NCBI GenBank assembly: GCA_015501585.1
Contig: JADNRY010000209.1
Location: 1 to 64,000 of the forward strand
Length of the DNA stretch: 64,000 bases
DNA from: Rhodocollybia butyracea
Taxonomy: Eukaryota; Basidiomycota; Agaricomycetes; Agaricales; Omphalotaceae
Direction: 5' to 3'
Shown here: positions 34,231-43,959 of the stretch, one piece after another
Layout of the letters: each line of letters begins with the position of its first letter
Numbering within the stretch: position 1 is the stretch's first letter
Notes under the pieces: model-generated
Seen by the model: the letters and a program-made list of their open reading frames with translations, nothing else
The model's database searches: none
What the model was told of the DNA's origin: nothing
Made by a program: the position numbers and the translations under genes

Positions 34231-35109
34231 ATGTCCTCCTCTCCTGGCTATCAAACACTGACTGACTCCCCACAGGTCACCCAGAATTTACTTGCAGCAC
34301 TATCGACGAGCCTGCCGACTCCAAGTCTTTGGATTCTTGCATCCATTGTCGTGTCTGTGACCATACTTCGGTACACCTTACTCCCTTGTCTGACTCTCAA
34401 CGGACTCGAGCAGACAATCAAAGCCGCTGATAAGATGCTACAAGGCCATATCGATTTAGGGATTATTCCCTCCAATGTTGATGGTGGTGGCTGTAGCTTT
34501 GCACCTGGTCAACGTGTACTCGGACTGTTGCCAGATTATAGCAAGCCTCTGTTGTGCAGTGATCAGTGAGTTCGAGCCTATGCAATTTTTTTACGCTCAG
34601 CTCTAATTAATACTTGCTGGAAAACTCAGATACCTTGACATTGGGGACCTGGAATGTTCTACTCGGTGAGTATATTAATACATCTTCAAAATCATTTCTA
34701 ACCCAGTGGTCTTGACATGTAGATGTATGAACTATGAGGAGCGTTTATGTCGGTCGGTATATGCACTATATCTGATGGCACCCAACACAACTCATAGTAC
34801 TTCCCCCAGAATCAAAGACATCGCCCATGATCTACGCTTGCAGCCCCCTCCCCCATCCTTGACAAGGTGCCTCAAGGTATATATCGTCCGTATATGCACC
34901 ATTTCCTCTGTATACAAGGAAGTACGTATATTGAGACATGAAATAAAGGTACTTATTTAACATCTCCTCGTAGTTTCATTCCATGTATTCTGACGCATAT
35001 ATGCTAGCAATTCGCCGTCTTGATCTCCAAACGCCATAATAAATTGAAGCTCGATGTTGTATTGCTGCGAAAACGAAGAAGTACTTGCCCCACAGAACAT
35101 GACAATTGA
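34231..35109 (+). CDS. Small single-pass membrane protein, copy B
   Basis: A 232-residue protein in four exons: 34231-34565, 34630-34665, 34723-34948, 35008-35109. One strongly hydrophobic segment at about residues 32-55 (LWILASIVVSVTILRYTLLP) follows a short Ser/Thr-rich N-terminus. Then come LNGLEQTIKAADKMLQGHID and GIIPSNVDGG, a YLDIGDLECS link, MNYEERLCRSVYA, a PPPP turn, a helical EVRILRHEIK segment and a basic tail (LISKRHNK, LLRKRRS). This layout (one membrane helix, amphipathic helices, EV-x-x-L-R) is common among small orphan proteins of mushrooms; function unknown. The usual exon 2 acceptor AG is mutated here, and an AG six bases on keeps the frame. The last exon is supported by a TTCTGAC branch site and by the same frame in copy C. 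The 8.7 kb transposon is inserted at its stop codon. Confidence 0.7.
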
Positions 35110-35116
35110 AATATTG
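35108..35116. repeat. Target site duplication, left
   Basis: GAAATATTG, identical to 43803-43811. The first two bases are also the last two bases of the TGA stop codon of membrane-protein copy B. Confidence 0.85.
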
Positions 35117-35792
35117 GGGCCATTAGCATTCGACGTAACCCCTTATGGGACCGTTATGGGACCGTTATGGGACTGTTATGGGACTGTTATGGGACCTTAT
35201 GGGACCTTGATAGTACTTTATGTAACGGATATGCGGCCCTTCTGGGACGCTCTACAATGTATATTGAGTGTTTTTGTTAAGTCCATGAAAATTGTCGTCT
35301 AATGCTGGCCCGCCTACTCACAACGCGGTTATTTGAAATGCTCCAAATGATTGGATACGCGCGCCGGCTCGGTTCGGCATCAAGAGCACTTTAGCCCGCC
35401 AATAGCTATTTTCTTTTCCACTTTTTCATCAACTCTGCCTTTACGAAAAATCGTGTCAGCCCTCAGTGCTTGCAACTGATGCTTTCTGGAGTGACAGTAC
35501 TTTCACTTCTCTGTTAAAATCAAAGGATATACATGGTATTTGAAAATCAGTAAGGGTTGAAAATGATGGGTTTTGAATCGTCTATAAGTAGCCGCTGCTC
35601 ACGATTGATGGTTTCGTTTTCGCCCCACTGCTATCTGCCCCGAAAATCATCAAAATTGAGAGTTTAGAAACTAGTACTTAGTAGTTATGTTCTCGAAAGC
35701 ACTGGTATTGGCCGCCATTACTTGAAAATATTTCCCCTTAAATTGAAGCTTCATGTAGCATAAAATTCGGCGCAAAATTGTGTCTTTTATAG

Positions 35793-38700
35793 GACCTTCC
35801 GAGCCCAATAATGCCGAGATAGATGGCCAGAGACAAGGTCAACCAGATCATCATGTGCAAAGAGGCCACAATCGATGTAAGTTTTCTCAAGGTCGATACT
35901 CTAACTTAGCAGCACAAATAATATTATCTTGAACAGCTCAAAATGCAGCAACTCGTCCACCACCCTCTATTCAACTACATACTATCCCTCCGCCATACCC
36001 CCCACCTGAAGGCTCTTATTTTCACCCCAACTACTTTCATCCTTTTCAGAATGCAGCTCTCAATGGATATCCTGGAGCTAATAACTTTGCTCTTCCTACT
36101 CAAATGCCAGGTTATCCACTTTCTAATCAACCTGTACCCTATCCATTCTATCCCCCTCCATTCCAACCTCTTCCTAGACCTCCAGAACCACCCAGTAGCC
36201 AAGTCCTAGAGCTTGGTCCACAAATAGAACCCACTCAAGTTGCTTCCAATGTAGATGCTAGGTCTACTTCTAATACCACATCAACTACTCCCCAGGTACC
36301 ACCGCCTTCATCTATTCCTGATCACATTTCAGCAAGAAGTGCTCTAGCCCCATCATTCCATGACAATCCTCATCTTCAACCACACGTCAAACCCTCTGGG
36401 AGCTGTGTCAATGATGAAACTCGTTATGTTTATGTGGAGAACCTCCCACAGGGCAGGTGGGATCTCACTCCACAAGGCAATTGGGCCTTGGATGTCTCGC
36501 ATGCTTTTTACTCTGCCACAGACAAACTTGCTGTTGATTGGGCATGTCAGCCATCTGCTGGAAAGCAGAAGAAGGGGACTAGTAAAACTGCTGCAACTAT
36601 TGCAGATGGGTACCGGACTTACCGACAGTGCCTGGGGACCATCCATTGCAGCAATGAAGACTGTGCTGTTACTATCCGTCCACATACCCGGGGTCGACTT
36701 GCCATTGATCAACAGCTCACTAAACCATGCAAGTGTGGTGACACGACTTTAACTCATTATCCATGCCCAAACAAGTCTGCAACCATCCAGTGGTCTGGTG
36801 GGTTCCGTTACATGAATGGTGTTCATGAGCACAACCACGAAATTCCCTCGTACCGGCTCCACCTTACCCAGGAGCAGGAAGCTGAGTTCATTGAGTTTGT
36901 GCGCAGTAACCCAAAGGCCTCACCTGCGGCACTTATATCTGGAAACACCATCGGTGGAAAATCTACAACTGACATTTCCCCTGTCCTTATTCATGCTCCT
37001 CGGGTTGGTCGTGCCCGGAAAAAGATTTTAGGAAAAGATAAAGTGAAGGGAGGTACTGGTGATGCTTTCATCGAGGTTTTCTCCCAGTTTCAGCTGGACC
37101 ATCCAGGTTTCATTGTTGCCAACACAATGCTTGGAGGAGTTACTGTCATATCTGGTCAAACTCCTTTCATGGCCTCCCAAATTCATGATGAAGCACTCCA
37201 GCTTGAGGGACCCTTCAATGGTATCATCTCTGATGCAGCTCATGGCTGGTGGCAAGTTCAAACATCACTGCTCATTGTCAGCTCTGTTTTCTCTCAAATT
37301 CTTTTGCGATGGGTACCAGTTCTCATTAGTTACTCAAATGGAGCTTCATCCACCCACTATGAATATCACTTCTTGGCTCTGCTTGAATCTATACTAGAGT
37401 CTTACTGAGCGGGGTAAACCTATTACTGATGAGCTTTTTGCTGGGGTAAGTTTATTTTATTGCTGAGATCAACAAACCATTCATTGGCTGATTGTTACCA
37501 AAATAGGTTGTTGATTTCAGTGATGGAGAGCGCTCAGGTTTTATTGGTTCATTTACGCGAATTTTGGCTGAAACGATCCAACTCACGGACTGTAGAGGAA
37601 CTTGAGCACAAGGGTGCAACTTTGCTTTCGGGGATGTCGGCAGCATTTTGAAGCAAGTATCACACGTGTCAAACGCATTACAGCTATTGTGCCTGTTGAC
37701 CAACGGTCACTGTTTTCTCAGAGAGTCCATGCCCTTCTGAAAGCAACCAGTCCCGAAATCTTACATCAGCTTGCAGATTCCCTTGAGTCTGACTTCCCAA
37801 AAATCCGACCATGGTTGCAGTGGTGGATGTCTGATAAACATGCTGCCATGCTATTTGAATCCAAGCGTAGTATGGATCCCCTAGTTTGGGAATCAATACC
37901 CGAGACAACAAACCCGGAAGAGTCAATGCACTTTAGCATGTACTCACAGCAAGGTCGTAATCATGACTTCTTTGATGGATGGACGTCAATCTGGAAAGTG
38001 TGTGTAACATTTGAGAAGCTTTTCAATGCAGCACGTGGTATGACAATTATGTAGTACAGCTCAAGGGATAAAATTAAATCCAAATTTTAGTAGGTCGGCC
38101 GACATATTGGGGCAAGCCTCCTCTGCATATCCGACAGCAGCTCAAAGCCAAGATAGGACGTACTAAACAATCCCGCACTCCTTCTGCCATAAAGAAACAA
38201 CAGAAACAGTATATCAATGATGGCCGCCCACCAGATGATAGCCGTTTACTTCGGTGGAAGCAAAATCTCAGAGTGAAGCCTTCATATTCATCCTGGAAAC
38301 AGAAGCGTACCTCAAGTAAACAAGCTCAAAAGAAATCAGGAAAAAAGGTTCGGTTTTCAGAGTTGCAATCTGGGCCTGGAGGTATTTACTCTTTCTATAT
38401 GAAGTTATTTCTCCCATTAATCAAAACCTAATTCTAGAAATTGATGAGTCATCTAACATGCAGTGGGAGGAGGAGTGGCACGGCATCTCTGAGTCATCTA
38501 AAGCTGCTTTTGTCAAGGGTACATGCTTTTTTGCTATTTTGTTGCCATGGCTCATTGACCTATATTTCGTCAGGCAATAATGAAACTGTGGAACCCCAGT
38601 GGGAAGAATGGTTTGGTATTGTGGAATCAAGTACTGAGAGAGGTAGGCTTCAAAGTATTTTATTTTATTGTAGGCTGCTTACAATTCTTTCAAACCTAGT

Positions 38701-41700
38701 TACATCAGGCTCAGATTTCATGTATAATTGGCTTCATCAAGGCAATAAGTCTGCAGAGGTTAAGGGACTGTGGAAATATGCTCAGTCTAGCATTGAGAAT
38801 GCTCATTCAGATACTGAAAATCCTTCCCCATCTGCCCCCCCACCTTCACAGGATGCTCTTGCACTCTATTCCTCTCAGGACTTGATTGACAGTGTTTCAC
38901 GGGACTTTCGCTTATTGATTCTGAACAATCGACCAACAATTCTCATTTCACCCTCCATAACAACATTTCCCTCCTTCAGGAATAGACAGAACTCCTGCTG
39001 GATTGACACTAGTCTTGAAGCTATCTTTTGGCTGTTTAACTATGATTGGGCTGAAGTTTCAACAGTCTTTGAAACTGAAGAGGCACAGAAACATCATTTT
39101 CATCCATTGTATACACTCCTCAAATCTCGCCGTTTGCTTTTACTTGGGAATGGAACAGATATGCTATCTCAGCTTTCAGCCCTACGTCAAACAGCTCGGA
39201 GATATATTATTGAACACAGACTGGCCTATGATGATACAGAAACTTCTTTCAACAGTGTGTTTGTAGGTGAATGTAATCAATTATACACCTGATACTTATT
39301 TTTGCCTTTTAGAGCTGGTTTGCTGCTTGTGTTGATTTATCCTCCAACCATCAGGCCAAGGATACAGATATAAAAAAAACTGTCTCTATGCTTTTCTCAG
39401 CTCATTCATTGAGCATACAATGTTGCACAGGAGAGGATATTGTAGTAGACCACTTTCAGATACAACCCCCTCGGCTGGGACCTACCCCTCGGGCCACACA
39501 GGGGCCAATGATGGCACATTTTACCAGCTGCCAAGGGAACTTCCAGACCTGGATCCGTAACCTGACACATGTCACAGAAATTCATCGCATGCATAGTAAC
39601 CCAGTTGCACAATGCTTCCGGAAGCCAGAAGCTGACATTGGCTGCACTGGAAATGCTACAGTTGTAGACGTGATCACAAGTCTTCCAGTATTCTGGTGTG
39701 TTACACTGCATCCTGAAGATGAGCAGCCTTGGAGCTTTCCCCGCCTGCTATACCCAGTCCCTGGTGCGGAGGCAAAATCCAAAGGCTTTGTGTATGAGAT
39801 GGTTGCTCGAGTTTTTGCTAGTTCAGACCATTTTGTGGTGCGCTTTGCAACTCCCATGGATACTCCCAAGCAGCAGTCTGCCATTTTCTTTTATGATGAC
39901 CTGATGCACAAAGGGAGTGTTCAGCGGGAAACAGGAAAGCTTGATGACTTGCTATCAGGTATTAGCCCCCCATTGCCGCCAGGCTACCAGAGTGAGGGCT
40001 ATCATACTCTTGGGGTGCTGTACCATCTCAAAGGTGGCTGTGCCGCCCAGGACTGGTTTACAAATCGTCAAATCCTTCTTATACAGAAGCACCTTCACAT
40101 TTCCTTTACACTCAATCCTGCACCTCGGTTCAAACTCCTGAACTGCCCGATGTCTTTTGTAGATCCCGATTTTGTTGAAGTCCCACTGGAAAACCAAGTA
40201 TGGCGTAGAGCAGCTGACATCAAAAAATTACAAAAACGCAAAGCTTTCCCACCACTAGAGTTTGAACGCAATTCATCTGTCACAGACCACTCATCAGTGT
40301 CATCTTTTCCTGTTCCTTCTTTTCACTCGAACTCAGATCTAAATGAGAAGGAATATCAAGAAATCATGCAGGAACTAGTGCCTGATGAAGATCTCAATCA
40401 TGTCTCTCCCACTCCTTCAAGCTCTCCTTCCCCAAATTCCCCAGCACATGTTATTTGCCGGTGTGGTGTGGAGACAGATGGCCACCGACAGGAAGTCATG
40501 GAAAATATTGTTTGCTGTACATTCTGCAAAGAGGTTTGGTCGCATATGGCTTGCCAAGCTTACCGCACAACTGCCACACTGAAAACATTTTTGTGTCCCC
40601 TTTGTGGAGTTGACAATCCATTCAAGTTAAAGGATATCCATGAGAAGGCAGTACGTGCAAGAAAGTCATCAAGAAGGCAGGTCATATATGATCATTCAAC
40701 AGCTATAAATGCTAATAATAATCTAATAAAGTGCATCAGATACAGAAAAGGCTATTTCGTCTCGAATCTTGTGGGTTCTACAATATTTCTTTTTCTTTTT
40801 CTCACTCTACATTAGTGAAGGGAAAGGTGTTTTAGTTAAGGATGCCTCAGGATTTTTCTTTCCCGCCCGTCTTATCTTCCGCCACAAAGATGGAAAGACT
40901 TGGACTATTTGTTGGTGGCGTCATAATAAACCACTTTTGGCTTCATCCCATATACCAGGTCAACTGGCAACTGTCTCTATCCAGGATATCAAAGATGAGC
41001 TCTGGTGCAATCAAAAAGCTAGACGGGCAGTCAGGGCAAGTTTCTTATTACTTGTACAAATAAATTGATTATAAAAACATTTTTTTTAGCTTGGGCAGTG
41101 GCAACGTGCATTTGTCATTGATGGGAAGGCTGATGAGATTGGAGAGAGCCCAGATATTCTCCCTTACAATTCAGAAATCAACAAAGCCCTACAGCCTCAT
41201 ATCCCAATCCTAACTCAGCTGATGGACAATCCAGAAACTGTGGCCATCAATTTATGTCCTGCAAAGCAATGGCAACTTGCCAAAAAACAACAATCATCTT
41301 CAAAACAAAAAAAGCATGTCTCTCCTGCAATGGAGCATTCAGGGGGTCTGACAGTAGATGACTGTGCACGCATCAACAACTGGTTCAATTGTACAATCCC
41401 GGGTGCTCCTGAAAAGCAGCATATGTGGAGAAGTGCTCTGCCAATCTCACATGCTCGTACTCTATTAATTCTACACCGATCTGAAACTCTTGGACTTCAA
41501 GCTGCATTTGACCGCCTTGTTTCATGGACTGGAAGAACTATTGATGGGAAGCCAAAGCTCTATCAAAAAGTGGATGTAGACTTGGAGGCTCTTCGCATAT
41601 TAGAAGACTTGATTTTTGATATCTCTAAGGATGCAGGGGTAGCAGGAAACCAGCAATGGGGTCTTGATTCTGGTCCTCATTTGAGGAATTGGAATCCATG

Positions 41701-41943
41701 GAGTAAATATGGACCTGAGAGCCATGGGGCAAATAAACGGGAGGGAGGTGAGGATGAGTGCCTGGTAAGTTATTTCATGGCTTTGTATACTTGATATAGA
41801 TCCTCACAGTCTAACCATAACAGCCGGGACCTGACTATGTGGATGACCAGCAGGGAAATATCAAACGAAAAAGAGATCCTGAGTCTGGAAAAGATGATAA
41901 AAGAATTACACCAAGGCCATTGCCTAAGAAACAACGAAAATAA
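35793..41943 (+). CDS. Transposase fusion: GCM-like zinc domain, MULE core, USP-like peptidase, PHD finger
   Basis: About 1,850 residues. Readable exons: 35793-35876, 35937-37445, 37507-38037, 38094-38381, 38438-38518, 38574-38642, 38709-39262, 39313-about 40730, 40816-41035, 41090-41764, 41824-41943; the first exon is not found. Order: Pro-rich N-terminus; GCM/WRKY-like domain (about 36600-36850; CLGTIHC, CKCGD, HEHNH); MULE-type core (ISDAAHGWW, VVDFSDGERSGFIG, TTNPEESMHFSMY); basic linker; USP/USPL1-like peptidase (Cys box RQNSCWIDTSLEAIF, Cys at 38996-38998; His box SDHFVVRF, His at 39829-39831, then FFYDDL); C4HC3 PHD finger (about 40455-40610); PWWP/Tudor/BAH-like segment FPARLIFRHKDGKTWTICWW; C-terminal nuclear-signal-like KRKR and PKKQRK. 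Single extra bases near 37395, 37548 and 37622 break the transposase core; the downstream part is open. Intron after 41035 has a GC donor. Domain names rest on motif reading. Confidence 0.7.
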
Positions 41944-41959
41944 AAGGACAGTTACATAC

Positions 41960-42135
41960 ATAATATAGGTGTTCTTCATGCATATAGATACAGAGCTACC
42001 GGACGCTTGTAGGTAGGCGATTGGTTTCTATATATATACCTATGGACTCTATTTTGTTAACTTCATACATATAGATACAGAGCTACTGGACACTTGTAGG
42101 TAGGTGATCGGTTTCTACATATACCTATGGACTCA
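41960..42135. repeat. Tandem duplication of about 85 bp
   Basis: Two adjacent diverged copies in the 3' flank of the fusion gene, each running from 'catatagatacagagctac' (41980 and 42067) through 'cttgtaggtagg' to 'atacctatggactc' (ends near 42051 and 42134). It is non-coding and may be part of the 3' untranslated region or terminator. Confidence 0.7.
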
Positions 42136-42329
42136 GGGAATACTTTTTTGGTAGACTCAATACTGAATGTGTAGTAATCACATCACTCTGAAAATACTTT
42201 CCATCATTTTTCCACATTTTTCCAGCCTTTGTGAGTACATTAGATTGACTTAAGCTCAATTCTGAGCTCCAGAATCCACTGATGCACTCTCCTGGGTATG
42301 GCCAGCTGTACTGGTCTTGGAGAATACTT

Positions 42330-42590
42330 ATTGGGACCAATGTAACCCTTGTGTAACCTTTATAGGACATGCATGGGACCAACGTAACCCTTATGGGACA
42401 TGCATGGGACCAACGTAACCATGCATGGGACTGACGTAACCCTTATGGGACATGCATGGGACTGACGTAACCCTTATGGGACATGCATGGGACTGACGTA
42501 ACCCTTATGGGACATGCATGGGACCGACGTAACCCTTATGGGACATGCATGGGACTGACATAACCTTTATGGAACTTATGGGATTGTTAT
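42330..42590. repeat. 31 bp tandem array inside the transposon
   Basis: About seven units of 31 bp, built from GACGTAACCCTTATGGGAC and ATGCATGGGACTGAC. The first half is nearly the same as the element's terminus (GACGTAACCCCTTATGGGAC at 35132-35151). Each unit holds the palindrome ATGCAT. It lies between the two convergent genes. Likely transposase-binding sites or the remains of a terminus. Confidence 0.8.
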
Positions 42591-43580
42591 GGTATGAGAT
42601 ATTTCAACTGTTTACCAAATTGTGATGCAAGTCGTGAACCAAATCCACCCATACCTTTCTGCTCTCTGACCAACACTACCTCACTGCGGCCAACTGTATG
42701 AGTTTCATTCCCAATTTTCTCGTTTACTGTTCCTGCATTTTCCAAGTAAACTACCACAATCTTTTCCTCGCCACAAATCCAAGTTGATCCAACACGTTGA
42801 ACAAACTGTCCGGTATGAATGCCTTCAACAACGGCTAGAAGTGCATGTCCAGTATTCGCTCGAGGAGGGATTATTGGCTTCAATACCATTTCGACGTCAA
42901 GATATTCTAAATGCCCTCCTTGTTTGCGAATAGCAACAGTGTTATTGCTGATGTGTATCCACTGGCTGCCTTCACATCCAGCTATTGAGACATTGAGATC
43001 CACATTGTTGAATGCTGGATGCAAAATCCAGTGTGTTGGCTGTATATCTGTTGCTGGCTAGAATGAGATAGTCAGTATGGGCGCATTCATGGTCAAATAA
43101 TCATACCTCAGAGTCATCCATAACTGCTTCCCACCACAATTCCATTCCTGCTTGATTCTCAGTGGGAGATGGTGGGGGTGTAGCACTGGCAGCGATTTGG
43201 GCTACTTGTGGTTGAGGGGTATAGCGTTTGTTATACACATGTGGAGTGTAATCAGGGCGAAGCTGATAAAATATCTGAGATTGTTTCAGAGGTGCAATTT
43301 CGATGAGGGTTCTATAGTGTCTGGGTGTTGAATCAGCAAATAGATTACAAAGTTGGAGAGAAAACATAACGAACTGTGGCTCTCGGACATGTTCATAGTC
43401 AATAACAACCTGTGGATTGACACATAGATATGTCCAAGCAGACAGTTCGATAGTAAGATGCAGTCCGCTAATGCTCGTGTCCATACGGTTTACATCACGT
43501 ACAGCTCCCGAATATCCTTTATAATGGCCCTGTAGAATTTTTATCTCAATACCCAGCCAAGGGGGAGGGCCAGAGGACAT
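42587..43580 (-). CDS. KOW-motif protein carried by the transposon
   Basis: A 314-residue protein in two exons: 43580-43107 and 43057-42587 (- strand), with a GT-AG intron of 49 bases. It starts MSSGPPPWLGIEIKILQG. Residues about 8-35 match the KOW motif of NusG/Spt5 and ribosomal L24/L27e proteins (GIEIKILQGHYKGYSGAVRD), an RNA/protein-binding SH3-like fold. A second half (about 175-300) repeats beta-rich segments (GHALLAVVEGIHTGQFVQRV; EKIVVVYLENAG) that may be another KOW/SH3-like unit. The reading frame is undamaged, unlike the transposase core. It is convergent with the fusion gene and separated from it by the 31 bp array. An upstream in-frame ATG at 43616 is possible, but MSSG is the more natural start. 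Role in transposition is unknown. Confidence 0.72.
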
Positions 43581-43689
43581 GGTGAAAATTGAAAAGAAAG
43601 TTATGTTGCGTTTCATTCGTCAAACTGTTGAAACGAACACTGCAAAAGCAGTGCACAGCATCAAAAAGCGTAACTCTAACTTAATTTAT

Positions 43690-43770
43690 GCTACTGATGG
43701 GACCTTATGGGACACTTATGGGACGGCATGGGACCCTTATGGGACGGCATGGGACCTTACGGGACGGTCC
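43690..43770. repeat. Right subterminal repeats of the transposon
   Basis: Five to six copies of (T/C)ATGGGAC(C/G) spaced 9-14 bp apart, in the same orientation as the left subterminal copies (35139-35212). They are direct repeats, while the outer 25 bp are inverted. Confidence 0.75.
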
Positions 43771-43802
43771 CATCACAGGGTTACGTCGAAAGTTCGGTGC
43801 CC

Positions 43803-43811
43803 GAAATATTG
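43803..43811. repeat. Target site duplication, right
   Basis: GAAATATTG, identical to 35108-35116. The host sequence continues at 43812 with ATGTCACGAGCTTCTTGC, paralogous to 53388-53405. Confidence 0.85.
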
Positions 43812-43959
43812 ATGTCACGAGCTTCTTGCGCTGAGCCCCAGTCATTGCCTCAACAATACTTTCATTGATAGCTTTGCGGAAACGCTTTCCTAGTAGTGTG
43901 TGCATGTGATTAATCCTTATTGGTTATAGGGATAAGCACAGTGACTTTAAGATACAAAA

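Larger units (their letters stand above)
35117..43802 (+). mobile_element. MULE-like DNA transposon with USP-PHD fusion gene
   Basis: An 8686 bp class II element. Its ends are imperfect inverted repeats: the left begins GGGCCATTAGCATTCGACGT and the reverse complement of the right begins GGGCACCGAACTTTCGACGT; both continue AACCC. A perfect 9 bp direct repeat GAAATATTG flanks it, the size expected for Mutator-like elements. The interrupted sequence resumes at 43812 and matches the uninterrupted paralogous site near 53375-53425. Subterminal TTATGGGAC repeats occur at 35139-35212 and 43703-43770. It carries two convergent genes (GCM-transposase-USP-PHD, and KOW) and an internal 31 bp array. The transposase core has three single-base insertions, so this copy may not be autonomous. 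Confidence 0.85.

Noticed and set aside
36104..37408. Taking the 434-codon frame as a separate host GCM/WRKY transcription factor
   Set aside because: It lies wholly inside the bounded transposon, and its C-terminal part carries transposase-like segments that continue in the next exons.
42330..42590. 31 bp array as a CRISPR array
   Set aside because: The units are contiguous without unique spacers, the organism is eukaryotic and the motif recurs at transposon ends.
35117..43802. Assignment to the KDZ (Kyakuja-Dileera-Zisupton) superfamily
   Set aside because: The GCM-like domain, the SDAAHGWW/VVDFSDGE segments and the 9 bp duplication fit MULE better; KDZ-typical CxC motifs were not seen.
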